The translations under genes and the position numbers were made by a program. 64,000 nucleotides of DNA from assembly GCA_021825925.1 (NCBI GenBank), contig JAKAFP010000005.1:248001-312000 (forward strand), given 5' to 3'. This document shows positions 9,128 through 18,395 of the stretch, piece by piece (positions within the stretch are counted from its first letter, which is position 1; the number at the start of each line of letters is the position of its first letter). The notes beneath the pieces were generated by a model. It was not told the origin of the DNA and did no database searches. It saw nothing but the letters and a program-made list of their open reading frames with translations. This stretch comes from Chloroflexota bacterium. Lineage in GTDB: Bacteria > Chloroflexota > Anaerolineae > Anaerolineales > Anaerolineaceae.

Positions 9128-9679
9128 CTATCCTGCCTTGTATCTAAATGGGCTCTTGAAATCATTAAATGATATAAATCCTTCATCACGAGTCGAAATA
9201 ATAGGCTTCTCTAGTCCCCAATCAAGTCCAAACGAATTCCAAAGAATACCACAATCGAATTCTGGAGCATATTCTGTATTTACTTTATAAGAAACCACTG
9301 CGACCTCAGACAAAGAAATAAAACCATGTGCTATTCCGGCCGGTAAATACAACGAGATTGCCTCATTACCGTTTAATTCTAATATTTCAAAGTCACCATA
9401 AGTTGGAGATCCAATTCGAATATCCAAAAGCACATCACGAACACTTCCTGAAAGACAACTTACAATTTTAACATACTCAAAAGGTGGAATTTGAAAATGC
9501 ATTCCACGGAGAACGCCTTTATATGATCGGGAGAAATACTCTTCCTTAAAAACAGTAAGTAAATTGTTTCTTTGGAACTCTGATTCAACAAAGGTTTTAA
9601 TAAAATCTCCGCGCTCATCGACCATTACTTTAGGAAAAATTTTTAAGCAACCAGGTATTCTTAATGGACTAACGATCAT
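9128..9679 (-). CDS. RmlC-fold sugar epimerase (AscE/RfbC-like)
   Basis: A cupin-fold NDP-4-keto-sugar epimerase of 183 residues with the ATG at 9679. It shows the usual motifs: DERGDF, the catalytic-His segment VLRGMHFQ (His61) and the YKVNTEYAPEFDCGILWN stretch before a WG(L/P) segment. The start at 9679 gives the typical length and an 11-base overlap with the preceding gene; an earlier in-frame ATG at 9730 would add 17 residues inside the upstream gene. Because the cluster makes CDP-3,6-dideoxy-4-ketohexose and no RmlA/B/D genes are visible, the likeliest role is C5 epimerisation of that CDP sugar, as done by AscE in L-ascarylose synthesis. A dTDP-rhamnose role is less likely. Confidence 0.8.
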   Translation of the reverse strand: MIVSPLRIPGCLKIFPKVMVDERGDFIKTFVESEFQRNNLLTVFKEEYFSRSYKGVLRGMHFQIPPFEYVKIVSCLSGSVRDVLLDIRIGSPTYGDFEILELNGNEAISLYLPAGIAHGFISLSEVAVVSYKVNTEYAPEFDCGILWNSFGLDWGLEKPIISTRDEGFISFNDFKSPFRYKAG

Positions 9680-10700
9680 ATTTAAACTCAATTGTGTATA
9701 GAATGCTTTTCTCCAACGGAACTTCAACATCCAAAAATAACTCGTCTTTTGCCAATGTTACATCAGGGATATATTTATCGATGGGTTTGCTTGGATCTGA
9801 AATTTTCTTCATAATAACCGATACATGTGGATTAACTTGAAGAGAAACCACTGTTGCCAGTTCAGCAATCGAGATATGCTCTTCAGACCCCACATTATAC
9901 GGACGCAAGGGCTGTCCTTTGATCAGAATGGTCCATAACCAGATCGCCAGGTCAGAAGCATAAAGGTAAGAACGTAAAGGGGTTCCATCACCATTGATTT
10001 TGATTGGTCCGCCTTGCATGGCATCACGGATGAAGTTCCCGATAGCAAAATGGGCATCCAATGGAAGATGAGGACCGACAAACGCAAAACACCTGGCAAT
10101 CTTTTTTTCACAGGAAGATGAAGAGATCGCGCACAACATCTCGGCGGCTCTTTTTCCTTCGCCATAGACTGCCAACGGATCCAATGGGTTTGGGGCGCCT
10201 AAATAATCTTCAGGAATGCGTTCCAACTCTGGCGGCTGTTTTCCATAGACAGCCCCTGAACTCGTTAAAAGGAATTTCTTTGCGGCATGTGACTCTGCGA
10301 ATTCAATGGTGCGACGTGTGCCATCCACAATGGTATCAAACATTTTTCGCGGATTCTCACGAGTCAGTTTTGCACTGGCTTCAGTGGCGGCATGAATGAC
10401 AAAAGGGAATTTTCCTGCCGGAAACGAAAAATCAACCACATCCCCCTGAATCCATTGAATTTCCTTCTTGTCTTGAAGGTGAGGCATACGCTCAAGAAAT
10501 GTTTTTGGTGAACGGCTTAAGACGGTTACACTTGAACCAAGATTTAATTGTTGATTCGCCCACAAAAAGGTTTCAAGCAGCCAACATCCAAAAAATCCAG
10601 TTCCACCAGTGATAAAAACTCTTTCACCACGAAAATCATCCCAAAGATCACGGGTATGCTCCAAAACATGGTTTAAATCACGGTCAGCGAGAGGTGTCAT
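9669..10700 (-). CDS. NAD-dependent epimerase/dehydratase of the CDP-sugar cluster
   Basis: A 343-residue extended SDR. TGGTGFFG at 31-38 binds the cofactor, LLTSSGAVYG around 145-153 carries the catalytic Ser/Thr, and YGEGK at 179-183 is the Tyr/Lys pair. The roughly 30-residue lead before the Rossmann motif and the FITGGTGFFGCWLLE opening resemble SDRs often found next to CDP-dideoxy-sugar genes. It lies between the E3-like reductase and the RmlC-fold epimerase in a compact run of overlapping genes, so it should act on the same CDP sugar, as a C2/C4 epimerase, a reductase or a second dehydratase. Which of these cannot be told from sequence. Confidence 0.7.
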   Translation of the reverse strand: MTPLADRDLNHVLEHTRDLWDDFRGERVFITGGTGFFGCWLLETFLWANQQLNLGSSVTVLSRSPKTFLERMPHLQDKKEIQWIQGDVVDFSFPAGKFPFVIHAATEASAKLTRENPRKMFDTIVDGTRRTIEFAESHAAKKFLLTSSGAVYGKQPPELERIPEDYLGAPNPLDPLAVYGEGKRAAEMLCAISSSSCEKKIARCFAFVGPHLPLDAHFAIGNFIRDAMQGGPIKINGDGTPLRSYLYASDLAIWLWTILIKGQPLRPYNVGSEEHISIAELATVVSLQVNPHVSVIMKKISDPSKPIDKYIPDVTLAKDELFLDVEVPLEKSILYTIEFKYDR

Positions 10701-10710
10701 ATTTTATCGC

Positions 10711-11430
10711 TTATTCCCAGGCATCTGTTTTTATAGAGTCTGCCGTAATGCCGTGGCTAAGCAAATCTGACGTCAGCTTTTGCAGCATTGCCGGAGGACC
10801 TGAAAGGAAAAACACCGGATTATTAACGAGGTGTATTTTTTGCAAAATAATTTCGGCCGAAAGTCGGCCATTGATTGTGTGCGATTCTTCGTTTGTTTGC
10901 CCTTCTTCGATAAAATACCACGCTGAGATTTTTTCGACTTCTTTCAGTTTACGTTCGACCAAAGGTGAAAAGATCAAAAGATCTCTGTTGCGGGCTCCAT
11001 AAAATAGGGTTACCTTTTGGTCATCTTTAGAGGTCGTTCCGTCCAGGAACGCTGTAAAAGCAGTAATTCCCGTCCCGCCAGCAATGAGCACAACTTCGCC
11101 TGTTTTATCAATCACAAAATCACCATAAGGCAGTTTAACCCACGCCACAGATCCAACTTTAAGAGTCTGTTCCATTCTTTTTGTGAAGCTACCCACAACC
11201 GAATATGTGAGTGAAAGCTTATTTCTGTCTGCCGGGTTGCTGGCAATGGAAAACACTCTGGATTCTGGCCAGAAATCCCCGGGTTCATAAGGGTCAATCG
11301 CCAAATGTAAGAATTGTCCAGGACGAAATTGAGGTAACTGGCGTTCGGGTTTTAGGTCAATTGAATATACATGTCCGCCATGATCATGAATCCGCTCAAT
11401 GACACACCGGATTTTTTGCGGGACACTCAT
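10711..11430 (-). CDS. Ferredoxin-NADP+ reductase-type flavoprotein, E3-like but without the [2Fe-2S] domain
   Basis: A 239-residue FNR-fold reductase. RVFSIAS near residue 58 is the FAD-binding RxYS motif and AGGTGIT near 118 is the NAD(P) motif. The ATGA overlap of 4 bases with rfbH and its place in the operon match E3 (AscD/RfbI/DdhD), which feeds NADH electrons to the E1 dehydrase. Known E3 proteins are about 330 residues, with an N-terminal plant-type [2Fe-2S] domain. This one begins directly with the flavin domain and contains a single cysteine (Cys9), so it cannot hold a [2Fe-2S] cluster. Electrons must pass directly from FAD to the E1 cluster or through a separate ferredoxin. The C-terminus also stops earlier than usual. 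Confidence 0.75.
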   Translation of the reverse strand: MSVPQKIRCVIERIHDHGGHVYSIDLKPERQLPQFRPGQFLHLAIDPYEPGDFWPESRVFSIASNPADRNKLSLTYSVVGSFTKRMEQTLKVGSVAWVKLPYGDFVIDKTGEVVLIAGGTGITAFTAFLDGTTSKDDQKVTLFYGARNRDLLIFSPLVERKLKEVEKISAWYFIEEGQTNEESHTINGRLSAEIILQKIHLVNNPVFFLSGPPAMLQKLTSDLLSHGITADSIKTDAWE

Positions 11431-12737
11431 TGAATACGCTCTCCTTTGAAGAACCGATCAAAGACTGAATTAATATAGTCAAGATGAGCATCCGATAATC
11501 CGGGGTAAACACCGATAAAAAAGGTGCTATGCATGATTCCATCCGTGTTCTCAAGGTTGCCAACGATCCGGCACTCTATATTCTCAAAAGCAGGGTGACG
11601 TAAAAGGTTGCCACTGAACAGGTTTCGAGTTTCAATGCGGTTTGCTTCAAGGAACCGGGTTAATTCATTGCGAGTGAAGCCGGCGTCTCTTTTAACTGTG
11701 ATCACGTAACAGAACCAGGACGGGTCTGAATTTTTGGTAGCGGAGTGCAGAATCAGTTTGTCTTCATAAGGCTTTAAGATTTTATCCAATGCCAAATGGT
11801 TTTGTTTACGTTTTTCGATAAACTCAGGAAGTTTTTGAAGTTGAGCGCAACCGATCGCTGCTTGCATATCAGTGACTTTGAGGTTATATCCAACGTGGCT
11901 GTAAACATATTTGTGATCGTATCCCGGCGGTAGTGAACCAAATTGCTGTCCAAATCTCTTTCCGCAAGTATTATTCTCTCCACCCGAACAATAACAATCC
12001 CTTCCCCAATCACGGATGGAACGCGCGATCCGGGCAAGTTCGTCATCATTGGTGATCACGCATCCTCCCTCACCCATGGTAATGTGGTGAGCGGGATAAA
12101 ATGAAACCGTGCCAATATGACCAAAAGTACCGGTTAATTGACCATGATATCGGGAACCCAATGCATCACAATTATCTTCTATCACCCACAAATCATGTTT
12201 CTTTGCAAGAGCCATGACTGCATCAAGATCAAAGGGTACCCCCAAAGTGTGCGCCATAAAAATAGCCCTGGTCTTATCAGAGATTGCAGCAGTCAATTGT
12301 TCTGGGATGGCTGTGTAATCACCAAAGTTGACATCCACAAATACCGGCACCAACTGATTTTGCAGAATCGGAGCCAGCGTGGTCGGAAAACCCGCTGCCA
12401 CGGTGATCACTTCATCGCCAGGTTTCAATCTTCGTTCACCAAGTTTTGGTGAGGTCAAGGTGGTCAACGCAACCAGATTTGCGGATGAACCAGAGTTAAC
12501 CAGGATCGCATTAGATAAACCAAAATACTCAGCAAATGAAGCTTCAAATTCTTCGGCATAACGGTTGGCTGTGAGGAAAAAATCCAGGCTTGAATCAACC
12601 AAATTGACCAGTTCATTTTCATCAAAGACCCGTCCAGCATAATGGACAAGATCCCTGCTGGCATCAAATCTTCGATCAGCAAATCTTTCTTGATAATACT
12701 CACGTACTAGACTTAAAATTTCTTCCCGTTTAGACAT
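11427..12737 (-). CDS. rfbH: CDP-4-keto-6-deoxyglucose-3-dehydrase (E1), PMP/[2Fe-2S] enzyme
   Basis: A 436-residue DegT/DnrJ/EryC1-fold enzyme with the signature of the sugar 3-dehydrase E1 (RfbH/AscC/DdhC). The Schiff-base lysine of aminotransferases is replaced by His in [13 protein letters not shown] (His218). Four cysteines, Cys190, Cys248, Cys250 and Cys258, reproduce the C-x57-C-x-C-x7-C ligand spacing of the E1 [2Fe-2S] cluster exactly. It removes the C3 hydroxyl of CDP-4-keto-6-deoxyglucose using pyridoxamine phosphate, with electrons from an E3 reductase. It overlaps rfbG by 5-8 bases upstream and the reductase gene by 4 bases downstream. Identification is very firm. Confidence 0.95.
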   Translation of the reverse strand: MSKREEILSLVREYYQERFADRRFDASRDLVHYAGRVFDENELVNLVDSSLDFFLTANRYAEEFEASFAEYFGLSNAILVNSGSSANLVALTTLTSPKLGERRLKPGDEVITVAAGFPTTLAPILQNQLVPVFVDVNFGDYTAIPEQLTAAISDKTRAIFMAHTLGVPFDLDAVMALAKKHDLWVIEDNCDALGSRYHGQLTGTFGHIGTVSFYPAHHITMGEGGCVITNDDELARIARSIRDWGRDCYCSGGENNTCGKRFGQQFGSLPPGYDHKYVYSHVGYNLKVTDMQAAIGCAQLQKLPEFIEKRKQNHLALDKILKPYEDKLILHSATKNSDPSWFCYVITVKRDAGFTRNELTRFLEANRIETRNLFSGNLLRHPAFENIECRIVGNLENTDGIMHSTFFIGVYPGLSDAHLDYINSVFDRFFKGERIQ

Positions 12738-13734
12738 TTTGATTCACTTCCAGGAACCTTTTATACCAATCAATGGTCAGTTTAATACCTTGATCCAGCG
12801 TGAACAATGGAGACCAATCCAGCATCTTATGGGCTTTTTCTGCACTTAGGTATTGGTGGCGGATCTCATTGCTCACTTCATTTAATATCACCGGCTGCAA
12901 ATCAGTCCCCATTTGTTCAATGATCTTTTTTACTAGATCAACAACGGTGATTTGGATCTCATTCGAGAAATTAAACGCTTCTCCACGCAAGGCAGGATTG
13001 GACGCCAATTTTTCAGCCAACAGCATGTATGCAGCTGCTCCATCCTCGACATAGAAATAATCTCTGATGTACTGTCCATCAGAACGAATGATGGGCTGCT
13101 GTCCTCGAAGGATTGAACGGATCGTACCTGGTACGATACGGTTCCAATTAAGATCACCGCCGCCATAAAAATTTCCACAACGGGTGATTACCACTGGCAA
13201 ACCGTAAGACTCTGCATAGGTGTGTGAAATGAGATCTGCACACGATTTGGAAACATCATAAGGATGCTGCCCTTGCAGAGGAGTTGTTTCATTATATGGG
13301 AGTGTGATCTGGTCGCCATAAGCCTTATCAGAAGATGCAATGACGACCTGTTTGACTTTTGGACTGCGGCGGCATGATTCGAGTAAACTCCAGGTTCCAG
13401 CGATATTGGTCTCAAATGTTGAGATCGGATTTCGATTGGCAATGGTCACAATGGTCTGGGCTGCCAAATGAATGACCGTATCAATTTCATACTCCCCCAT
13501 CACTCGCTCAAGCAAAGCTTGATCGCGGATATCTCCGCGAATGACTTTTACTTTTTCCATCAGTTTTGTTTGAACCAATTCAGATTGCGGCACCCAATCA
13601 CGGACCAGGCAGACGACATCTGCACCTGCCTGCACCAATCGGCGTACCAGCCAACTTCCAACCAGACCAGTTCCGCCCGTGACAAAGGTAGGGCGATCAA
13701 GCCAAAATTTGCGATTTAATTCCATAATTTCCAT
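12730..13734 (-). CDS. rfbG: CDP-glucose 4,6-dehydratase
   Basis: An extended SDR of 334 residues from the chosen start at 13734. TGGTGLVG lies at 19-26, the SSDKAYG active-site segment around 134-140 and YDVSK at 159-163. These match CDP-glucose 4,6-dehydratase (RfbG/AscB), which makes CDP-4-keto-6-deoxyglucose. The start [11 protein letters not shown] is preceded by AGGA eight bases upstream; a GTG-like start at 13755 would add seven residues and deepen the overlap with rfbF. The order rfbF-rfbG-rfbH is the standard order for 3,6-dideoxyhexose loci. Confidence 0.93.
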   Translation of the reverse strand: MEIMELNRKFWLDRPTFVTGGTGLVGSWLVRRLVQAGADVVCLVRDWVPQSELVQTKLMEKVKVIRGDIRDQALLERVMGEYEIDTVIHLAAQTIVTIANRNPISTFETNIAGTWSLLESCRRSPKVKQVVIASSDKAYGDQITLPYNETTPLQGQHPYDVSKSCADLISHTYAESYGLPVVITRCGNFYGGGDLNWNRIVPGTIRSILRGQQPIIRSDGQYIRDYFYVEDGAAAYMLLAEKLASNPALRGEAFNFSNEIQITVVDLVKKIIEQMGTDLQPVILNEVSNEIRHQYLSAEKAHKMLDWSPLFTLDQGIKLTIDWYKRFLEVNQNV

Positions 13735-14486
13735 GGAGCGGATCCTGTCTGCCAAAGATTTTCAAGTGTGTTCACATCTCTAATTGTATCCATGCACTGC
13801 CAGAAACCATCGTGTTCATATGCGGCAAGTTGACCTTCGTGTGAAAGTCTTTCAAGGGGTTCACGTTCCCACAAAGTGGAGTCGTTATCAATGAATTCCA
13901 ATGCCTCAGGTTCGATCACAAAGAACCCGCCATTGATCCAACCTTCGCCGATTTGGGGTTTTTCTTTAAAGTTTATGACCTTGTTGTTTTCTATTGATAA
14001 TCCGCCAAATCTAGAAGGTGGACGAACGGCCGTCAATGTAACCAGCTTTCCTTGTGACTTGTGAAATTGAAGCAGTTTATTAATATCTATATTTGAAACC
14101 CCATCTCCATAAGTCAGCATAAATGGGGCATTACCAAGCCAATCCTTCATGCGTTTGATTCTTCCACCAGTTTGGGTTGCGGCTCCAGTGTCTGAAAGGA
14201 AAACCTGCCAATCTTCTCGATTGGCTTCATGAGTTGAAATGCTGCCAGTTTTTAAATTAATCGTCAGGTCGCTTTGTTGATAATAATAGTTAATAAAGTA
14301 ATCCTTGATGACATCAGATTTATAGCCCATGGCAATCCCAAAATCTTTAACACCGTAATGTCCATAAATCTTCATGATGTGCCAGAGGATGGGACGTCCA
14401 CCAATTTCGACCATCGGTTTTGGTTTTACTGTCGTTTCTTCAGTCAGGCGTGTACCCAACCCGCCAGCTAGAATGACCACTTTCAT
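13716..14486 (-). CDS. rfbF: Glucose-1-phosphate cytidylyltransferase
   Basis: A 256-residue nucleotidyltransferase with [13 protein letters not shown] at 6-18, the Lys-rich KPKPMVEIG segment, YGDGVSNID in the middle (metal site) and a C-terminal [13 protein letters not shown] segment, all typical of RfbF/AscA. It makes CDP-glucose from CTP and glucose-1-phosphate and so commits carbon to the pathway. It is the first gene of the visible minus-strand operon, with AGGAGG about four bases before the ATG, and overlaps the next gene by about 19 bases. The operon promoter should lie in 14,487-15,026. Confidence 0.95.
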   Translation of the reverse strand: MKVVILAGGLGTRLTEETTVKPKPMVEIGGRPILWHIMKIYGHYGVKDFGIAMGYKSDVIKDYFINYYYQQSDLTINLKTGSISTHEANREDWQVFLSDTGAATQTGGRIKRMKDWLGNAPFMLTYGDGVSNIDINKLLQFHKSQGKLVTLTAVRPPSRFGGLSIENNKVINFKEKPQIGEGWINGGFFVIEPEALEFIDNDSTLWEREPLERLSHEGQLAAYEHDGFWQCMDTIRDVNTLENLWQTGSAPWKLWN

Positions 14487-15026
14487 TTAACCTCCTGACA
14501 AAAACGTCCCTAATTTTAAACCCACAGAATAGAACTCATGACTGCGATGTAATATGACACTTAACAACTTGATTATAAATAAGAAAGGGCGACATTATCA
14601 TAAACATCCAATAAAATATCTCGCCTTACTCAGCACTTCACAAAACTCACAATATTCAAAGGCTTGAATCCTACCATATTGATATCAATCTTTTTGATTA
14701 TATGATTCCTTTTGGTTTATGTCCATTTAATCTGTGTCAGTTACTGGATGAACAACAATAAGAAAGATCACGATCTGAGACCTGCCAAAATCCTTCTTTG
14801 CATCTCCCCAATAAAGGGAGTATCTGCATATTATGAGTTAGTGATTTTCTTGCCCCAAACTTAATTACTTCCAGTGATATAAAAAATTACCGCTTAAGTC
14901 TAAAGCGCTAAATTTCCAATCCTTTTTGGAATTGCGAAATGATGAGAAAATAAGAGATATCTGAATGACAAAGTATAAATAAGAGCAACTCATTTTAACC
15001 ACTTTTATAGAATTAAAGGAACACTT
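14487..15026. other. Divergent intergenic region, 540 bases
   Basis: No credible coding frame is seen here. It separates the minus-strand glycan operon from the plus-strand oxidoreductase pair and must hold both promoters. AT-rich stretches around 14,560-14,575 (TATAAT on the minus strand) and 14,970-14,985 (TATAAA on the plus strand) are possible -10 elements, but I could not pair either with a convincing -35 element. No strong hairpin was noticed. Confidence 0.5.
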
Positions 15027-15491
15027 ATGGTTAAGAGACTATCGGTTCTTGATGCTGAACGCTGTGTTGGATGTCAATCGTGCATGTTCGCCTGCGCCCG
15101 CCGGCCCGGGATAGGTGGACTGGCTTCGACCGCCATTTGGGTAAAATCAGCCGGCGGCATCCGAAAAGGATTTGCGGTGGTGGTCTGCCGTGCTTGTTCG
15201 GATCCGCCCTGCACCAAGGTTTGCCCAACAGATGCCCTTGTAAACCGCGAAGGCGGCGGTGTCAGACTCCATTCGGAGTTATGCATCGGATGTCATAACT
15301 GCGAAGAAGCCTGCCCGTTTGGCGCCATTTTCTGGGAGGATACCCAAAATAAACCCGAAGTTTGTGTCTACTGCGGGTACTGCGCTTCATACTGTCCATG
15401 CGACGTACTGGCACTGGAAGAGATCAACCGGGTGGAAACCAGCCACAATGAAGAAAAAGCAGCGGAAAGTGAGACCAGCCATGCTCAATAA
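15027..15491 (+). CDS. Four-cluster ferredoxin-like electron-transfer subunit
   Basis: A 154-residue protein with 17 cysteines in four CxxCxxC-type groups: 13/16/19/23, 54/57/62/66, 86/89/92/96 and 113/116/119/123 (plus Cys125). This is the DmsB/NrfC/YdhY-like arrangement able to hold four [4Fe-4S] clusters. It has no signal peptide or Tat motif, so it should be cytoplasmic. AGGA lies about seven bases before the ATG. Its end overlaps the start of the aldehyde:ferredoxin oxidoreductase gene by 11 bases, so it is probably the immediate electron acceptor of that enzyme. Confidence 0.88.
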   Translation: MVKRLSVLDAERCVGCQSCMFACARRPGIGGLASTAIWVKSAGGIRKGFAVVVCRACSDPPCTKVCPTDALVNREGGGVRLHSELCIGCHNCEEACPFGAIFWEDTQNKPEVCVYCGYCASYCPCDVLALEEINRVETSHNEEKAAESETSHAQ

Positions 15492-17235
15492 TGACCCCCT
15501 CTCTCGAGTCTTATATATTGACCTTTCCCGCCGCAGTTATTCCATTCAGAACCGGCCTGATCTGTTTGAAGCCGGCGTTGGCGGCAGCGGCGTGGCCATT
15601 CGACTGTTGGAGGAAGAATGTCCGGCCGGGTTGGATCCCACGTCGCCAGAGAATCCCATCATTTTCGCAGTCGGTCCGTTGGTGGGCATGTTCCCGCTCG
15701 GCTCGAAAGCCATTGCCATGTTCAAATCACCGCACACGGGTAACCTGGGCGAAAGTCATGCCGGCGGCAGAAGTGCAGTCGCGATCCGCATGGCCGGCTA
15801 TGGCGCCATCGTGATCCGCAAGGGAAGTCCCACTCCGGTATATGTGGTGATCGAAGGCGATAAAGTCTATTTCAGGGACGCCAGTGCTTTGTGGGGACTC
15901 AACAGCGCCTACACCGCAGGGACGATCATGCGACAAAATGAAGAAGGTTCCGGCATGCGTACCATTATGCGCATCGGGCGGGCCGGAGAACAAGGGGTGT
16001 CTTACGCCTCCGTGATCACTGAGACCTACCGACATTTTGGCCGCCTCGGCCTGGGTGCGGTTTTTGGAAGCAAAAAGATGAAGGGTCTGGTGATCTCAGG
16101 CCAACGCAGTCTGCCCGTGGTGGATAAACGCGCTTACCGTACGTTATATGACGAGATCTATAAAACCGCCACCGAATCCGAGTTGATGAAAAAGTACCAC
16201 CAACTTGGCACAGCGATGAACGTGCTGCCTTTGAACGCCATCGGCGCACTGCCCACCCGCAATCTGCAGCAAGGGTCTTTTGAAGGTGCGGACCAGATCA
16301 GCGGTGAACGCCTCGCTCAAGACTACCTTGGGCGAAGGGTGGCCTGTGCACATTGCCCGGTAGCCTGCATCCACCTGGCTGCCATCCGCTACCCTTACCC
16401 GAATGACCCTTATTTCTATAAGACCTCCATGATCGGCTACGACCATGAACCCATCTTTGCGGTTGGCAGTTTACTGGGAGGCACCGATATTCGTGGACTC
16501 TTCCAACTGCTGGATGAGGCCGAGGTGCTGGGGCTGGACGTGATGAGTATGGGCGTCACGCTGGCCTGGGCCACCGAAGCCATGCAGCGTGGCCTGATCA
16601 GCGTCAAAGAGACGGACGGCCTAACGCTTGATTGGGGCAATTACGCAGCTTATGTTGAAGCGGCCAAACGCATTGTCAACCAGCCCAATGATTTTTACCG
16701 GGCGATGGCACGAGGCGCGGAGAAAGCAGCATCCATTTATGGCGGTCTAGACTTTGCCCTGACCTTTGGCAGCAACGAAATGCCGGGCTATCACACCGGC
16801 CCGGCCGGACACCTGGGTTATTTTACCGGCGCCCGTCACAGCCATCTGGACAGCGCCGGCTACAGCGTGGACCAAAAAGCCATTGCCAAAGGTGAAGCCT
16901 TAACCGCGGAGGGGATCGCCTCTTCGCTGCTTGAAGAGGAACGCTGGCGCCAGGTGCTGACCAGTCTGGTGATCTGCCTGTTTGCCCGCGGGATTTATAC
17001 CCCCGAGGTCGTACAAAAGACCCTGGCGGCGGTCGGCTTCGATCGTTCAATTGAGGATCTGCATACCTTTGGCGCAGATACCTTGCACCGCAAGTATGCC
17101 TTCAAGATCAGGGAGGGATTTGACCCTGCCACCATGCGTATCCCCAAAAGGATCATGGAGACGCCCTCCCCGGCTGGACCGTTTGACGAGGAGCTGCTGC
17201 GCAAGGTGATCGCGCTTTATAACGCCAAAGTGTAA
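15481..17235 (+). CDS. Aldehyde:ferredoxin oxidoreductase-family tungsten/molybdenum enzyme
   Basis: A 584-residue AOR-family protein from the ATG at 15,481; an open frame further upstream lies inside the ferredoxin gene and is not family-like. The N-terminal half has RVLYIDL, FAVGPLVG, KSPHTGNLGESHAGG and GYGAIVIR, the pterin-cofactor domain. Cys289, Cys292 and Cys296 in CAHCPVAC plus distal Cys499 match the ligands of the AOR [4Fe-4S] cluster. The tail ends with PKRIMETP and KVIALY as usual. AORs oxidise aldehydes to acids, or act reversibly on other carbonyls, using a W- or Mo-bispterin. Pairing with a four-cluster ferredoxin is like the YdhV/YdhY and AorAB sets. The substrate is unknown. 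Confidence 0.9.
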   Translation: MLNNDPLSRVLYIDLSRRSYSIQNRPDLFEAGVGGSGVAIRLLEEECPAGLDPTSPENPIIFAVGPLVGMFPLGSKAIAMFKSPHTGNLGESHAGGRSAVAIRMAGYGAIVIRKGSPTPVYVVIEGDKVYFRDASALWGLNSAYTAGTIMRQNEEGSGMRTIMRIGRAGEQGVSYASVITETYRHFGRLGLGAVFGSKKMKGLVISGQRSLPVVDKRAYRTLYDEIYKTATESELMKKYHQLGTAMNVLPLNAIGALPTRNLQQGSFEGADQISGERLAQDYLGRRVACAHCPVACIHLAAIRYPYPNDPYFYKTSMIGYDHEPIFAVGSLLGGTDIRGLFQLLDEAEVLGLDVMSMGVTLAWATEAMQRGLISVKETDGLTLDWGNYAAYVEAAKRIVNQPNDFYRAMARGAEKAASIYGGLDFALTFGSNEMPGYHTGPAGHLGYFTGARHSHLDSAGYSVDQKAIAKGEALTAEGIASSLLEEERWRQVLTSLVICLFARGIYTPEVVQKTLAAVGFDRSIEDLHTFGADTLHRKYAFKIREGFDPATMRIPKRIMETPSPAGPFDEELLRKVIALYNAKV

Positions 17236-17247
17236 GTGAGTGATGAA

Positions 17248-17277
17248 CCCCAGAGTGGAATCCGCTCTGGGGTTTTT
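17248..17277 (+). terminator. Rho-independent terminator after the AOR gene
   Basis: CCCCAGAG at 17,248-17,255 pairs with CTCTGGGG at 17,265-17,272, and the stem extends inward through GGA/TCC. TTTTT follows at 17,273-17,277. It lies 13 bases after the AOR stop. Confidence 0.9.
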
Positions 17278-17333
17278 ATTTAAAAGGTTATTGAACCTTT
17301 GCCAGGCTATTGCCAGTTCTCTGCATTCGGTAA

Positions 17334-18371
17334 TTACTCCGTCTCGGTCACCTTGTGGATGATGCGGGGCTGTTCGGGGTTGTAGCCCTTGACCACGGTC
17401 AGGTGATAGGCAAAGAGCTGGCCGGCGACGATGGCGGGGATGGGACTGAGCCATTCCGGTAGGTCAGAGGGCAGCGGCAGGGCGACCTCGGCCAAATCGA
17501 GTGCACGCTGGTCATTAGAGATGACGACCATTTCGGCCTTCAATTCGTTTTTCAGTTTTTGCATCATTTCAAGCATGGAGTCAAAGACCATGCCTTTGGG
17601 GGCGACGGCCATGACCGGAAAGCCCTGGTCCACGATGGCAATGGGGCCGTGGGCAAAGTCAGCCGAGGAATAAGGCTCGGCGCCGATATAGGTCAGTTCC
17701 TTGAGCTTGATGGCCCACTCAAAAGCGGTGGCGTAATTGTATCCGCGGCCGAGGACGACGCACTGCTGCATGTAGCGGTAGCGCCGGGCGGCTGTTGCAA
17801 TGACGGAATCCAGTTTGAGGACTTCATCCACCCAGCCAGCGACCTTGCCAAGCTGATCCCAGGCGGAGGAATCGCCCTTGAGCGCGGCGGAAAGCATGGC
17901 CATCATCATGAGTTCGGTAGTGTAGGTCTTGGTGGCGGCAACCGCTTTTTCGGGTCCGGCTTGCAGGTCCAGCACCAGATCCGCGGATTGGGCCAGCGGC
18001 GAGCCGGGGATGTTGGTCAGCGCCAAAGAGAGACAGCCCTGTTTCTGGCCTTCGGTCAGCACGCTGACGATGTCAGGCGACTGCCCGGATTGCGAGATGC
18101 CAATCACCAGGGCGTTATTTAATTTGGGCGGCGTGTGATAAAAGGTGAAAAGCGAGGGAGTGGCAAGCGCCAGCGGCAGCCCATTAACACCACCAAGAAG
18201 ATAATTGGCGTAGCGGCCGGCGTTATCCGAGGTGCCGCGGGCGGCCAAAAAAACAAACTCTACATTCCTCTTGCGGATCGCCTCCGCAGCGGCTTCCACT
18301 GCCCCGCGCTGGTTCTTTAATAAATTGCTTAAGCGCTCTGGTTGTTCAAGAATTTCAGAATGTAAAGTCAT
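17334..18371 (-). CDS. SIS-domain aminosugar isomerase/deaminase (NagB-II/GlmS C-domain type)
   Basis: A 345-residue tandem-SIS protein equivalent to the isomerase half of GlmS without the glutaminase domain. Visible motifs are ARGTSDNA near 44-51, ISQSGQSPDIV near 100, AATKTYTTEL near 155, SSADFAHGPIAIV near 245 and a C-terminal GYNPEQPRIIHKV that matches the GlmS tail. Such stand-alone proteins usually deaminate glucosamine-6-phosphate to fructose-6-phosphate (NagB-II) or act as related deglycases. It is divergent from the LacI regulator of an amino-sugar operon, which fits release of NH3 and Fru-6-P at the end of chitobiose catabolism. Confidence 0.8.
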   Translation of the reverse strand: MTLHSEILEQPERLSNLLKNQRGAVEAAAEAIRKRNVEFVFLAARGTSDNAGRYANYLLGGVNGLPLALATPSLFTFYHTPPKLNNALVIGISQSGQSPDIVSVLTEGQKQGCLSLALTNIPGSPLAQSADLVLDLQAGPEKAVAATKTYTTELMMMAMLSAALKGDSSAWDQLGKVAGWVDEVLKLDSVIATAARRYRYMQQCVVLGRGYNYATAFEWAIKLKELTYIGAEPYSSADFAHGPIAIVDQGFPVMAVAPKGMVFDSMLEMMQKLKNELKAEMVVISNDQRALDLAEVALPLPSDLPEWLSPIPAIVAGQLFAYHLTVVKGYNPEQPRIIHKVTETE

Positions 18372-18395
18372 GGGGTGTCTCCTTCAGGTATGTAG

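Noticed and set aside
17559-18122. 187-codon plus-strand frame
   Set aside because: It is antisense to the SIS-domain gene and low in complexity. No start signal is present, and the real gene on the other strand is firmly recognised.
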